Positions 18,866 to 28,793 of a stretch of DNA of 64,000 bases are shown here, one piece after another. The stretch is from Laterigemmans sp052161645 (GTDB lineage Bacteria; Planctomycetota; Planctomycetia; Pirellulales; Pirellulaceae): assembly GCA_052161645.1 (NCBI GenBank), contig CP197414.1; one strand, written 5' to 3'. The position numbers were made by a program, and so were the translations under genes. Positions within the stretch are counted from its first letter, which is position 1. Every line of letters begins with the position of its first letter. The notes beneath the pieces are model-generated. The model made no database searches. It was not told where the DNA came from and saw nothing but the letters and a program-made list of their open reading frames with translations.

Positions 18866-20008
18866 CTAAACACCAAAATTTGGCCTCGGGACTCTGCCCT
18901 CAATTTTGAGTGTCTCACCCTCTTCGTCAAATTCTTCTTGCTCCTTTGATCCGCGGTTTCGGATTCGAAGCACGTATCCCATCGTCAGGGCGGAGATGAA
19001 GGCGGCGAGTCGAACATCGATTCGAGGACGAACTTCATCAACGGTTTCGACTAAGTCGGAAGTGGTCGCATCGAGAGCCGAAAGCAAGTCAAGCGAAGAA
19101 ACTCCGCCGACAAGATCTCCGAGTTTGAATAACGCCAGTCTGGTTGTTGGGCTGCCATCTTCTACTCGGGATTCATAGAAGAAGAATGCATCCAAGGCAC
19201 CGCGAAGAGTGTTCCTGGCATCCTCCACGAAAGGAGTCTGTGAACTAGTGGAGACTGAAGGTGCGAGAAGCTGCAACGGGATCACTTTGGCAGGATCCGG
19301 AGCATGGGAAACATGATTGATCTCTACATCAGGAATGTCAGTCCCGATCGTGGTTGACGAATCCAGCGGCGTGGTTTCCCCGGTATCGCTGCTCCGTGTC
19401 AGTTGATGTGGAGACTCATCCACGATCGATTCAGTTTGAACCGGCCGCCAATCTGAAATCATTCCTTGAAATTCCACGCTTGCTTGAGATTGGAGGCGAG
19501 ATTCAATGGTGGACTGGATGGCTACCAAGCGGTCGAGAACCAGCGAGCGGATTGCTTCTGCGATTTCGGGTGAAACTTCGGCGTTAGTCGTGGTCGGCTC
19601 GTCGAAGACCTCCCCAGCATCGATACGCCCGATCACTTGATCAACGAGTTCATCTGTCAGCTCCAGGAACGCGTGACGAGCGTCTGACGAAGCTGGCGAA
19701 ACGAGTGCCCCTTGGATCATCGGACGTAACGAATTGAGCCTCTGCGTGACTTCCGAAGTAATTGACGGTAACGCCTCGGCCCTGAAAGCCTCTGCCCTGA
19801 ACGCTGCCTCCGGTAACACGCCGAGCATGGATTCCGATACCGCGACCGGATCGATGCCATCACGCGACAGGATGATCGCTGGAACATCGCTTTGAACCAA
19901 ACGCGACTCAGCCTGCGTCCCTACCAATGTTGAGACATCGACGAGGACCGGTTGAGCGGCGAGTAAGCGACGGTCTTCCAAGCTTTGAATCGACAATCGG
20001 CGGGCCAT
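18866..20008 (-). CDS. LEPR-XLL type secreted or membrane protein
   Basis: The 380-residue protein begins 'RRLSIQSLEDRRLLAAQP', the planctomycete LEPR-XLL type N-terminal motif found on exported proteins. Most of the body is helical and acidic with Ser/Thr stretches. A weak hydrophobic segment 'LAAFISALTMGYVL' (about 333-347) followed by 'RIRNRG' and a charged tail suggests one membrane anchor with a short inner tail. No enzyme motif is seen. It precedes the TPR kinase gene on the same strand and follows the sigma-54 activator, so it could be a partner or substrate of the kinase; this is inference. Confidence 0.7.
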   Translation of the reverse strand: MARRLSIQSLEDRRLLAAQPVLVDVSTLVGTQAESRLVQSDVPAIILSRDGIDPVAVSESMLGVLPEAAFRAEAFRAEALPSITSEVTQRLNSLRPMIQGALVSPASSDARHAFLELTDELVDQVIGRIDAGEVFDEPTTTNAEVSPEIAEAIRSLVLDRLVAIQSTIESRLQSQASVEFQGMISDWRPVQTESIVDESPHQLTRSSDTGETTPLDSSTTIGTDIPDVEINHVSHAPDPAKVIPLQLLAPSVSTSSQTPFVEDARNTLRGALDAFFFYESRVEDGSPTTRLALFKLGDLVGGVSSLDLLSALDATTSDLVETVDEVRPRIDVRLAAFISALTMGYVLRIRNRGSKEQEEFDEEGETLKIEGRVPRPNFGV

Positions 20009-20145
20009 TGCGACTTCCGGAAAAAAAACATTTAGTGTTTAGAGCTGACGTGTATGATAACTGAAGCTCGCCATCGAGCGATATCTGAATCTGCCGCGAG
20101 CTTTACCGTTTGGTTCCTGCAGATAGTTGGTCTCTATCGGTTGAA

Positions 20146-21978
20146 TCACCTTTTCAGCTTGTTGTACAGTGAAGTTCTCGGAATCTTCAAAATTTCACAC
20201 GCTCGCGTCTTATTTCCTTGCGTCAATTGCAGCACACGAGCAATGTGTTCCCATTCGACTTCTGCCAGCGACGGAACACGCTCATTCGATGCTTCTAGCT
20301 CCGGCTTAGTTCCCGTCCGTAACCCCAACTCATCGGCGGATATTTCTTCCGCAGTACACAGCACCAAAGCTCTTTCGACCGCATTCCGCAGCTCGCGGAC
20401 ATTGCCCGGCCAAGAGTGTGCCAGCATGGCTTGCGAGGCGGCCTCCGAGAATCTGGCATCGACTCCCATTTCTCGGCTGAGCGTGTCCAAAAGGAAATCA
20501 GCCAGTATCAGAATGTCGGCACCACGCTCGCGGAGCGGTGGCATTCGAAGCTCGACGACACGTAGGCGAAACCAAAGGTCTTCGCGAAACAGCTTCGTTG
20601 CGACCATCGACTCCAGGTCTCGGTTGGTGGCGGCAACGATACGCACGTCGGTTTGAATGGGCGTCGTACCGCCGACCCGTTCATAGGGCTGGCCTTCGAG
20701 CAGTCGCAGCACCTTGGCTTGGCAGTTCAGGGACATCTCACCGATTTCATCAAGAAAGATCGTTCCGCCGGTCGCACGTTCGAATTGCCCGATGCGCTGT
20801 TTCTCGGCGCCCGTGAAAGCACCTCGCTCATGCCCGAATAATTCGCTTTCGAGCAGAGCTTCGCTGAAGGCAGCGCAGTTGACAGCCACGAATGGTCCGT
20901 CACGTCGCTGACTTTGGTTGTGAACGCATCGTGCTGCGATTTCTTTTCCAGTTCCACTTTCTCCAAGAATCAAAGTGGTTGTATTGGTTGTCGCGACCTT
21001 TGAAAGTTGATTTCGAAGTGCTTGAATCGCTTCGCACTCGCCGATCATTCGAGGTTGAGCGGTTCGCCCCAACTGTTCCCGCAACCGTTCATTGACCGTT
21101 TCAACTCGCTTAAGTCGCTGCAGCCACTCCGTTGCCATACCGAGTTGCTGGGCGACCGCAACCATGAACTCAAGGTCTTCGGAAGTAAACACGTGCTCTC
21201 CCTCGGGCTTGATCAGGTGCATCGCACCGCACGCACCAAAACTGCTTGGAATGGGAACCACAATCGAAGCACCACGATCAACGACATCCGACTTCTTGGC
21301 GGCAAAAGGTGTATCCGATTGACTGCATAGCAAGAGAGCTTCATCACGCTCGATGACCCAATTCGAAAGTAGATGGCCCGAGTCAAACGTGGCGGCAAGA
21401 TCGCCCTGAACGATCGACCGTAGCCTGCCACCAACGCTGCGTAGAGCCACTTTGCCTGCCTCGGCGCGGATCACATCCATCGAAGAGCGAAGGGCATAGG
21501 TGAAAAGTTGATCGACGTCGGTCGTTTTGAAAGTTTCACGCGACAGCCGGTACAAGAAGCTCAACTTTCGGATGGGTGCCGAGGTCGAATCCGCTCCGAT
21601 CGGAGAGTCGGCGAAACGCCGCTTCTCCTCACCAGCCAGCCGTCGAACGCGCGTGTTGTCGACAAGCTGCGAAGCATCGATTCCTTCGGAGTCGTCGCTG
21701 CAAAAAATCAGCAAGAACTCTCCGATGCGGATGAGATCACCTGCCTGGATGTCGCTCTGCTGGATCGGCTCGCCGTTGACCAACGTTCCGTTCAGACTGC
21801 CGTTGTCCTTGATTCGCCAAGCACCACTTGATTGCTCAATGACGGCGTGTAATCGCGAAACGGACGCATCTTTGAGTTGATGAGTCGCCCCCGGGTCCCG
21901 GCCCAGGTTGCAGGACGAGCCAGGGTCGAGCGGTAAGACTTCTCCGGGTGAATTGCCCTGCAAGACGACTAATTGCAT
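20146..21978 (-). CDS. Sigma-54 activator with FHA and GAF domains
   Basis: The 610-residue regulator has FHA at about 1-95 ('CNLGRDPGATHQL', 'SRLHAV', 'NGSLNGTLV'), GAF at about 140-290, an AAA+ domain at about 310-540 with Walker A 'GESGTGKE', the sigma-54 contact loop 'GAFTGA', Walker B 'GGTIFLDEIGEM' and arginine-finger region, and a Fis-type helix-turn-helix at the end ('RACEILKIPRTSLYNKL'). It opens sigma-54 promoters in response to its sensor part. The FHA domain suggests control by threonine phosphorylation, matching the neighbouring kinases. It is divergent from the large dehalogenase fusion gene, with 247 bases between starts. No clear -24/-12 promoter was seen in that gap. Confidence 0.9.
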   Translation of the reverse strand: MQLVVLQGNSPGEVLPLDPGSSCNLGRDPGATHQLKDASVSRLHAVIEQSSGAWRIKDNGSLNGTLVNGEPIQQSDIQAGDLIRIGEFLLIFCSDDSEGIDASQLVDNTRVRRLAGEEKRRFADSPIGADSTSAPIRKLSFLYRLSRETFKTTDVDQLFTYALRSSMDVIRAEAGKVALRSVGGRLRSIVQGDLAATFDSGHLLSNWVIERDEALLLCSQSDTPFAAKKSDVVDRGASIVVPIPSSFGACGAMHLIKPEGEHVFTSEDLEFMVAVAQQLGMATEWLQRLKRVETVNERLREQLGRTAQPRMIGECEAIQALRNQLSKVATTNTTTLILGESGTGKEIAARCVHNQSQRRDGPFVAVNCAAFSEALLESELFGHERGAFTGAEKQRIGQFERATGGTIFLDEIGEMSLNCQAKVLRLLEGQPYERVGGTTPIQTDVRIVAATNRDLESMVATKLFREDLWFRLRVVELRMPPLRERGADILILADFLLDTLSREMGVDARFSEAASQAMLAHSWPGNVRELRNAVERALVLCTAEEISADELGLRTGTKPELEASNERVPSLAEVEWEHIARVLQLTQGNKTRACEILKIPRTSLYNKLKR

Positions 21979-22225
21979 CGATCGATTTCACCATCAAGGG
22001 AGCGCACAGATTTAGACAGCGCCCAAATACGTGCGCCCAAATAACCACACTTAAGCTTAACACGCTCACTGGAAAAAACAAAACAAGTTTCCGTAAGTGA
22101 TCTACCAGAAAGCACTTACGAAACAAAAGGTGTGTTCGAAATCCAGTTTGGCATTGATGCTGCTTTGATGTCGCAGCGCGAGAGCCCTTCCCCTGGTCCA
22201 TCGATTCTCGCAGCAAAAGTCCTCG

Positions 22226-25200
22226 ATGGCCGCTTCTCTCGAAATTGGACGCGCTACCGTGAAACGACATCGATCACAAAAAAAACATCGAAGTTCCCGA
22301 CCGCTCGCACCACGCAGACTTCGAACAGAACGGCTCGAAGCGCGTCAGCTTTTGGCCGCCGATCTCGGTATGGCAAGGACCTTCGAGCCTGCCGACGTGA
22401 ATCGTGATGGCCACGTGTCAGAGATTGACGCGTTAATGGTGATTGATGCGCTAAGCCGATCGAATCAATCGACCGACGCGGTCGATCTGTCGATGGATGT
22501 CAACAGGGATAGTCAACTATCGCCGCTCGATGCGCTGTGGATCATCAACCGCCTGAACAGCATTAGCACAGGCAGCGACAGCAGTTTGGGCGACGACGCT
22601 TTAATCGATCAACCGTCGCCGGGCATCACATCGGAAGAGACTTACACGATCGACAACACGGCTCCCACGGTCGCCATCAGTCGACAGACTCCGTCGGCAG
22701 AAGTGACCAACGCCGACAGCGTGACATTCCTGCTGAATTTCAGTGAAGACGTGGTCAATGTCACCGCGGACGATTTTGAGGTCACGGCCAGTGGTGTGAC
22801 GACCGGTGAAATCACGATTGGTGACAACGGTGATAGTGACGAATCGACTTACTCCGTCTCGATAGCTTCGATCAGCGGGGACGGCGTGTTGGATCTCGAC
22901 TTTGCCAGTACCCAAGACATCACCGACCTGGCGGGCAATCCAGTGAGCCCGCATTCGGAAGATGCGGTCAGCGAAACAGAAGCCGCTCTGCTACTGGCTC
23001 ACGAAGGCTACTGGGTGGGCCAAGCCACGCTCCCAGGATCGCCGGTCCCGGCCACGTTCGTGAACGACATTCATGTCGATACGGAGACGGGCTACGTCAC
23101 GGTTTACGCGCAAGTTAAAGTAGGCAACACCATCGTCTCGCCGATTCAGGTCGGTCCTGGTGAAACGGGGACGTTGCCCGACGGCAGCACCCTCGCCGCC
23201 CATCCAAACGCCGTCTACTTGAACGGAAGCGGTCAAGAGCTGATGGAGGCCGACGGCACCGGCACGTGGTGGGTGAAGCACGCGGTGATCGCCGAAGAAG
23301 GCTACTACAACGTGGAAGTTGAGGCTGAGGAGTATGTCGAGGTCTACGTCGAGGGCGAGCTACAAGCAGACGGCTCGATTCGAGTCGGCGGGGTCGACGA
23401 GAACACGGGGGCAGTTGGTTTCAACATCCGTGATGTCAACACGGATACCGATCCAGACACGTACACCATCACGAGGTATCGTCCGGCCAACATCGATCCT
23501 TCGGCTGGGCCGATCGACCTGACTCCGGTTCCAGACCTCGCCCGGTCGCACACGATGCAACGGTCTGCCGGCGTGAGTCCGTTCGATGGCACCGTCTACC
23601 AGGACACGGAAGACCCGGCCTCATCCAACCGCGGCCAAGCCTACACCGAGCTGATCGCAGTCACCGTCAATCCCGCCGACGGCTCGGTCACCACCGAAGT
23701 CTGGGGCACGCAGGGCACGGATACCTCGCCGGAGGCCGCCGCGTTGATCGATCTCGAGGCCGCTGCCCAGCAGCTCGGCGCGACGCAGGTGATCCTCAAC
23801 GGCCCACGCTACCTGCTCGCCGACGCCGGCACCCTGACCTCGGGCGAGACGACGATCCAGACGTTCGGCGAACTCGAGATGCAACGGATCGGGTCGATCG
23901 AGCTCGATCTTGCGTCAGCGCCGACATCGCTGGAGAGCGACCCGTACGTGCCGCAAACGGTCAGCCGAAACACCGATACGATTTACTACGCCGGCTCAGA
24001 GATCTACCAGCTCACGAGCCCGGTAGGCGAAATGTATGTGATGCAGTCGACCGGCACGGAAATCGAAAATGCTGATCTCGCCGGGCTTGGCGATCGGTTA
24101 ACCCTGCCCGAAGGTTGGGTCTTCGAGGTGATCACCCTCGAAGAGCCGCTACGTGTGACGGTGAGCGACGGCAACACCATCGACGTGCTGGTCGACGACC
24201 TCGGCAATGCCTATGGATACGTCGGCATCGACCCGCTTCGCTACCACGACGGCTACTTTGTTGGCGAACTCAACATTCCCGGCTTCCCCCCGGGTGCCAT
24301 GGCCCACCAGGACGTGTACGTCGACTACGAGACCGAACGCGTGACGATCTACGCCCAGACTCGCGTGGGTGATCAGATTTTCGCTCCGCCGCAGATCGGC
24401 CCAGGCGAGACCACCACCCTGCCCAACGGCCAACCCGTAAGCTTCCACCCCGACGCCGTCTACCTGAACGGCAGCGGTCAGGAACTGATGGAGAGCGACG
24501 GCACCGGCCAGTGGTGGGTCAAGCACTCTTGGATCAACGGTGGTGAAGGTTACGACAATACGCCGGTGTTCCCGGCCGCGGAGTATCCGGAGCTCTATGT
24601 CGAAGGCGACTACTTCCAGGGAGGCCCGACGATCCGCATCGGCGGCACCACGCCCGAGACCGAATCGTATTACAACCTGCGCGAGCCGCTGGTCGATGGC
24701 GATCCGAACGCATTTCGATGGACGCGTTACGAGCCCGCCAACGACGATCCCGCGGTCGGCCCCATCGACCTGACACCCACGCAGCGCTTCTCCTTCGACC
24801 TCTATCGCACCGAGGCCGTCAGCGCGTTTGACGGTAGTCAGCGGACGCCCTTCGACAGCTCCAGTGAACCCACCGATCCCACGCCGGTTGCCTCACTGAC
24901 TGCCAATCCCAACCCGGCACCCACCGGCTCGAACATCACGCTTACCGCGACTCCCGTTGTGACAGCTGCCCAGGTTGTCTTCTTCCGCGAGAGCAACGGC
25001 GCGCCCGGCTTGCAGAATACCGATATGCTCGTCGGCACTGACACCAATGGTGCCGACGGCTGGACCGCTTCAGTCAATGTAGGCACCACGCCGGGCACCT
25101 TTGCCTACTACGCCGTTCCGGTCAACGCGAACGGCCCGGTCGCCGCCCCAATGGCTACCACCATTGCCGTCCAAGACGGCGTGGAGACGGCGATCCCTAA

Positions 25201-27382
25201 CGAACCGGCCGACCAGGTCTACACGACCGCCGACGGCGTTGAGTTCGTGCGGACCCCCGATGAGCAGTTCGAGAACTTGCCCGATTGGCCCTACGAACCG
25301 AAGTATGTCGAGATCGACGGCCTGCGTCAGGCCTACATCGACGAAGGCCCCGAAGACGGCCCGGTGGTGCTCTTGCTGCACGGCCAGCCCTCTTGGTCTT
25401 ATCTCTACCGCGATATGATCCCCGTGCTCGTCGACGCCGGCTACCGTGTGATCGCGATGGACCACCTCGGCATGGGCCGGTCCGACAAGCCGACCGACGT
25501 CGACGACTACACCTACGAAGTCCACATCGATCGGCTCGAGCAGTTCATCGGCGAACTCGGCCTACAAAACATCAACCTCTTCGCCCAGGACTGGGGCAGC
25601 CTCATCGGCCTGCACGTCGCTGGCGAAAACCCCGAATGGTTCGCGAGCATTGCGATCGGAAACGGCAATCTGCCCGTCATTCCTGCGGGAACCGAACCCT
25701 TCCCGCCGGTACTCGACACCGACGTGATCGTCGATGTCCCCTCGCCGTTCACCGTCATGCCTGCACAACAGATTCCTTTCCGCGATGCGGACGGCGAACT
25801 GCTAGGCCAAGGCCCCGCTGGTGCCTTCGGCGACGCCTACTTCGGCAACTGGATGAACTTCGCGATGACCGGAGCATCCTTCAAGCCCTCGGACGTTGTT
25901 GAAGCGATGACTTGGTTCGACATCCCGGCCGACGAGCAGGCGGCCTATGACGCGCCGTTCCCCACCCGCGCCTACATGGCTGGCCCACGCTCGTTCCCCT
26001 CGGTGATCAACGACCTCCCGGGCGTGAACGACCAAGCCTGGGCGGGACTCGGCGCCTACGACAAGCCGTTCGTCACGATCTGGGGTGGCAACGATCCCGG
26101 CAACCTGGGCGGCTCCGAAGTGCAGCAGCGGTTGATCGATCACGTGCCAGGATCAGGCGGCCAACCGCACACGCGGCTTCCCGAAGCGAGCCACTTCCTG
26201 CAGGACGATCAAGGTGAAGAGATCGCGACGCAGCTCGTTGCGTTCTATCAAGCGAACGGCATCGAGGGCGTCGACAGCGACGAAACCAATGCCCAAATCC
26301 TGTCAGCCTATCTGGGTGCCGTCGACGTTCCGATCCCAGGACCGCTCGAAGCGATCACCGGTGCCGAGCAACAAGCAGGCGACGATGGAATGCCCTTGGT
26401 GTTTTCAACGCAAATCGATGGTTCCACCTTGTCGCCGGATGACTTTGAAATCACGACTGCTTCCGGAGCAACCACGACACCGACTGTCGCCACGCTGGCA
26501 CCGGCTGATGAATCCGATGAGCTGCGAACCGTACTCTTGGCGGGGCCACTCGGTTCGTCCGATGACGTGCCAGTAAGCGTTACCGTCATCGGATCATTGC
26601 AATCGATCGATGGTGAAGAGCTTCAAGGACTTACATCCGAAGTGACGACCAACGAAGACGGTGCGGCATTGGTTTCCGCGGTTCTCGACCCCGCTGAAAT
26701 GGACATGGATGGCAACCAGACGACCCCCGCCCGCGTCCAAACCACTTGGCAAGGCGGCGTGACCGGGATGTTTGGCAGTGAGCTTGGGCCGGAGGAACTG
26801 CTTGGAATCAGCCTGATCGACGTCAACGGCGACGCACATTCTCCAGTCGGCTTTGAGGACCTGGGAGACCAAGACAATCATGTGGTCCTGGTTGTCCCGG
26901 AAGGCGTCACGCCAGTGCGAGTCGATGTGAAAGCTGGCACGCTCTACGACCCAACAAATCAACCGAACCCGGAAACGTCCATCGAGATCGTTGGGACTAC
27001 CGACTTAGAGGACGAGCCACAGGATGACACGCTGCGAGACTTGATTCGTGATCGCATCTCGGGGCCTCTTCCGTTGCTCATGTTGGTCGGACAGCGACGC
27101 GAACCGAGCCTTGGCAGAATGTTACTCGCTCGGCGCATGCTCACACACGTTCATGAAACCGTCGGTGAGCACGGCCTAGCCAACATGTTAAATATGCGAA
27201 TGGAGGATGGCATCCGTGGTTCAGCGAATCTTATCGGTCGTGCGACGAGGCTAACGCCCGCGCTCGTGGATGCGGCGCTTCAATCGGATGCGTTTGATGA
27301 TCCGGCGGAACTCTTGCTTTCGACGTTGGCGACTCAGCGAATACCTGATGGCCTTCGTGCTCGAACTGGTCGATTCTTCTGA
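22226..27382 (+). CDS. Giant secreted dockerin protein with embedded haloalkane dehalogenase
   Basis: 1718 residues. The N-terminus has a basic stretch and 'RLEARQLLAAD' (LEPR-XLL). Two dockerin-like Ca loops follow ('DVNRDGHVSEIDA', 'DVNRDSQLSPLDA', about 50-110), then an Ig-like domain (about 145-250). Two copies of a ~215-residue domain lie at about 255-470 and 670-880 (both with 'NAVYLNGSGQELME' or 'DAVYLNGSGQELME'). Residues about 1005-1345 match DhlA-type dehalogenases: oxyanion 'HGQP' (H1052), nucleophile D1122 in 'QDWG' with adjacent W1123, cap W1209, acid D1290 and base H1323, so the catalytic and halide-binding set appears complete. The C-terminus (1350-1718) is of unknown type. Bases about 23,000-26,300 are clearly more GC-rich than both gene ends, pointing to a chimaeric origin. 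Export of a dehalogenase is unusual. Confidence 0.85.
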   Translation: MAASLEIGRATVKRHRSQKKHRSSRPLAPRRLRTERLEARQLLAADLGMARTFEPADVNRDGHVSEIDALMVIDALSRSNQSTDAVDLSMDVNRDSQLSPLDALWIINRLNSISTGSDSSLGDDALIDQPSPGITSEETYTIDNTAPTVAISRQTPSAEVTNADSVTFLLNFSEDVVNVTADDFEVTASGVTTGEITIGDNGDSDESTYSVSIASISGDGVLDLDFASTQDITDLAGNPVSPHSEDAVSETEAALLLAHEGYWVGQATLPGSPVPATFVNDIHVDTETGYVTVYAQVKVGNTIVSPIQVGPGETGTLPDGSTLAAHPNAVYLNGSGQELMEADGTGTWWVKHAVIAEEGYYNVEVEAEEYVEVYVEGELQADGSIRVGGVDENTGAVGFNIRDVNTDTDPDTYTITRYRPANIDPSAGPIDLTPVPDLARSHTMQRSAGVSPFDGTVYQDTEDPASSNRGQAYTELIAVTVNPADGSVTTEVWGTQGTDTSPEAAALIDLEAAAQQLGATQVILNGPRYLLADAGTLTSGETTIQTFGELEMQRIGSIELDLASAPTSLESDPYVPQTVSRNTDTIYYAGSEIYQLTSPVGEMYVMQSTGTEIENADLAGLGDRLTLPEGWVFEVITLEEPLRVTVSDGNTIDVLVDDLGNAYGYVGIDPLRYHDGYFVGELNIPGFPPGAMAHQDVYVDYETERVTIYAQTRVGDQIFAPPQIGPGETTTLPNGQPVSFHPDAVYLNGSGQELMESDGTGQWWVKHSWINGGEGYDNTPVFPAAEYPELYVEGDYFQGGPTIRIGGTTPETESYYNLREPLVDGDPNAFRWTRYEPANDDPAVGPIDLTPTQRFSFDLYRTEAVSAFDGSQRTPFDSSSEPTDPTPVASLTANPNPAPTGSNITLTATPVVTAAQVVFFRESNGAPGLQNTDMLVGTDTNGADGWTASVNVGTTPGTFAYYAVPVNANGPVAAPMATTIAVQDGVETAIPNEPADQVYTTADGVEFVRTPDEQFENLPDWPYEPKYVEIDGLRQAYIDEGPEDGPVVLLLHGQPSWSYLYRDMIPVLVDAGYRVIAMDHLGMGRSDKPTDVDDYTYEVHIDRLEQFIGELGLQNINLFAQDWGSLIGLHVAGENPEWFASIAIGNGNLPVIPAGTEPFPPVLDTDVIVDVPSPFTVMPAQQIPFRDADGELLGQGPAGAFGDAYFGNWMNFAMTGASFKPSDVVEAMTWFDIPADEQAAYDAPFPTRAYMAGPRSFPSVINDLPGVNDQAWAGLGAYDKPFVTIWGGNDPGNLGGSEVQQRLIDHVPGSGGQPHTRLPEASHFLQDDQGEEIATQLVAFYQANGIEGVDSDETNAQILSAYLGAVDVPIPGPLEAITGAEQQAGDDGMPLVFSTQIDGSTLSPDDFEITTASGATTTPTVATLAPADESDELRTVLLAGPLGSSDDVPVSVTVIGSLQSIDGEELQGLTSEVTTNEDGAALVSAVLDPAEMDMDGNQTTPARVQTTWQGGVTGMFGSELGPEELLGISLIDVNGDAHSPVGFEDLGDQDNHVVLVVPEGVTPVRVDVKAGTLYDPTNQPNPETSIEIVGTTDLEDEPQDDTLRDLIRDRISGPLPLLMLVGQRREPSLGRMLLARRMLTHVHETVGEHGLANMLNMRMEDGIRGSANLIGRATRLTPALVDAALQSDAFDDPAELLLSTLATQRIPDGLRARTGRFF

Positions 27383-27825
27383 GGAGGAAAAAGAAGCAGC
27401 AACAGATAGATCCAAGACGATTTAAGGCGAACGGCAGATAAGAATCTATCCGTAGTGGACGAGGTCACGAGTCCCCGGCGCGGACTCTTGGAATGGCGAC
27501 TCGTAGCCTCGTCCACTACGGTGGGTACCGTCTCATCCGCCGCTTGCCTAAGAGTGTCAAGAAGCGGCTGGAGTAGCCGGATGACGATTCTCGCAACTAA
27601 GCAGTAGATGTTGAAATCAGATGTGCTCAACTTGGCAGTCAACACCCTCGGCTTTCACGGCAGTATCCTCAGAAGTCTTCGCCAGTGAGCTACCGTCGGT
27701 GGACAGGCTGCGATCTGTGAACGTGGAAGCCAGGGAGCTTTACGATTGTCCGATTTCACACGGAAATAGGTTTTGAGAACACGCAATTTTGGCCTTCAAC
27801 TAACTTCTAGGCTAGGCTGATAAAC
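27383..27825. other. Intergenic stretch with a palindromic element
   Basis: No supported gene between the dehalogenase fusion and the next membrane protein. It holds the long hairpin described separately at 27450-27521. Confidence 0.5.
27450..27521. repeat. Long palindromic element (15-bp perfect arms)
   Basis: CCGTAGTGGACGAGG (27450-27464) pairs perfectly with CCTCGTCCACTACGG (27507-27521). An inner GAGTCC...GGACTC also pairs. The element could be a REP/MITE-type repeat or a bidirectional terminator, although no T-run follows. I recall similar GTAGTGGACGAGG sequences as dispersed in Rhodopirellula genomes; this needs a genome search. Confidence 0.75.
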
Positions 27826-28269
27826 ATGCCAAGTAATCCTTACTATCCTCCGAATGAAACGACGAACGCAACGGAATGTCGTCCACATTCTAGTCTTCCA
27901 AGGAAGCCTGCCGCTGGCCTAAACTTAATACTCATGGCGTTTGGCGTTCTCATCGGAGCCCTTGCCGCGATTCCCTCGGACGCACCCCAGTTCTTCCTTT
28001 TTCTTGGTATTCATTTTTTCACGTGTGGTCTTCTGGGCGTGGCAGCACTTTGGTGCAGGGCACCGATCGTATTAGCCTTGACTCTACGCCTTGCTTCATT
28101 CATTGCCAATGCGACGCTTGCCAGCCGCATCGCTGCGATGATTCTCTACGGAGCAATTCGCGGCCCACTTGTCGTCGCTGCACTGCTTTTGGTTGGCATT
28201 CCCATTGGCGTCAACCTTGTAGCGGCGGTGGTCGTTAGCAGCAAGAAATCTAGCGACGATGCAGTCTAG
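27826..28269 (+). CDS. Small multi-pass membrane protein, unknown
   Basis: 147 residues. After a polar N-terminus (about 1-35, Pro/Asn-rich) there are three to four hydrophobic segments (about 36-55, 60-80, 84-105, 112-140), the last ending with a Lys/Asp tail. No family motif is seen. It stands alone between two secreted-protein genes; no operon partner is evident. Start ATG 27826 lies directly after an AT-rich stretch. Confidence 0.5.
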   Translation: MPSNPYYPPNETTNATECRPHSSLPRKPAAGLNLILMAFGVLIGALAAIPSDAPQFFLFLGIHFFTCGLLGVAALWCRAPIVLALTLRLASFIANATLASRIAAMILYGAIRGPLVVAALLLVGIPIGVNLVAAVVVSSKKSSDDAV

Positions 28270-28793
28270 ACAGTCCCGCGAGCGTGTTCGTAAAGCGACC
28301 TTCGCGGGATGAATTTGCTGTTCGCGGACTCCAGCTTTCAGCGGTCGATTTCAAACTCGATTACCAGCCGCTTGGGACGATTGATTCCGTAACTTAGCCA
28401 GTAGCCTCTAGGTCGTCCTGGGGCGGATCGCGTTGGGCTCCCGGCCGAGAGTGCAAGCCACACTGGCCACCAAAGCCAGAACGACTCCCGACGTTTTACC
28501 TTGAAGAACAACCCATCTCAGGGACCGAATCTACCAAAGAGAAGCGCACAAATATCGACGGCGCACAGATCTGGGCGCTCGTATTTAGTCAATGCGAAGT
28601 CCAGCATAAGCCCGACAAGAATCAGCGGTTGTCCGCAAGTCCTTTTCGAGCAACCGTTTACGGACTCAAAGCATGGTTCGCCGATCGCTTTGGCACGTCC
28701 TGTGCGGAGAGGGAGTGTGGAAGAATCTTGTTCGTAGCCCGCCTCGTGAACGGCTCGGATTCTCCGTCCTTTTCGCATTGTGAAGAAAACTCG
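28270..28793. other. Intergenic stretch, nothing recognised
   Basis: No supported gene or RNA. A frame in it that continues into the dockerin gene lacks any ribosome site or secretion signal and is considered non-coding. Confidence 0.4.

Noticed and set aside
21979..22225. Sigma-54 promoter before the dehalogenase fusion gene
   Set aside because: No convincing TGGCAC-N5-TTGC sequence was found despite the divergent sigma-54 activator.
25285..25902. 205-codon plus-strand frame inside the dehalogenase
   Set aside because: Arg/Pro-rich shadow of a GC-rich gene; the real frame has complete enzyme motifs.
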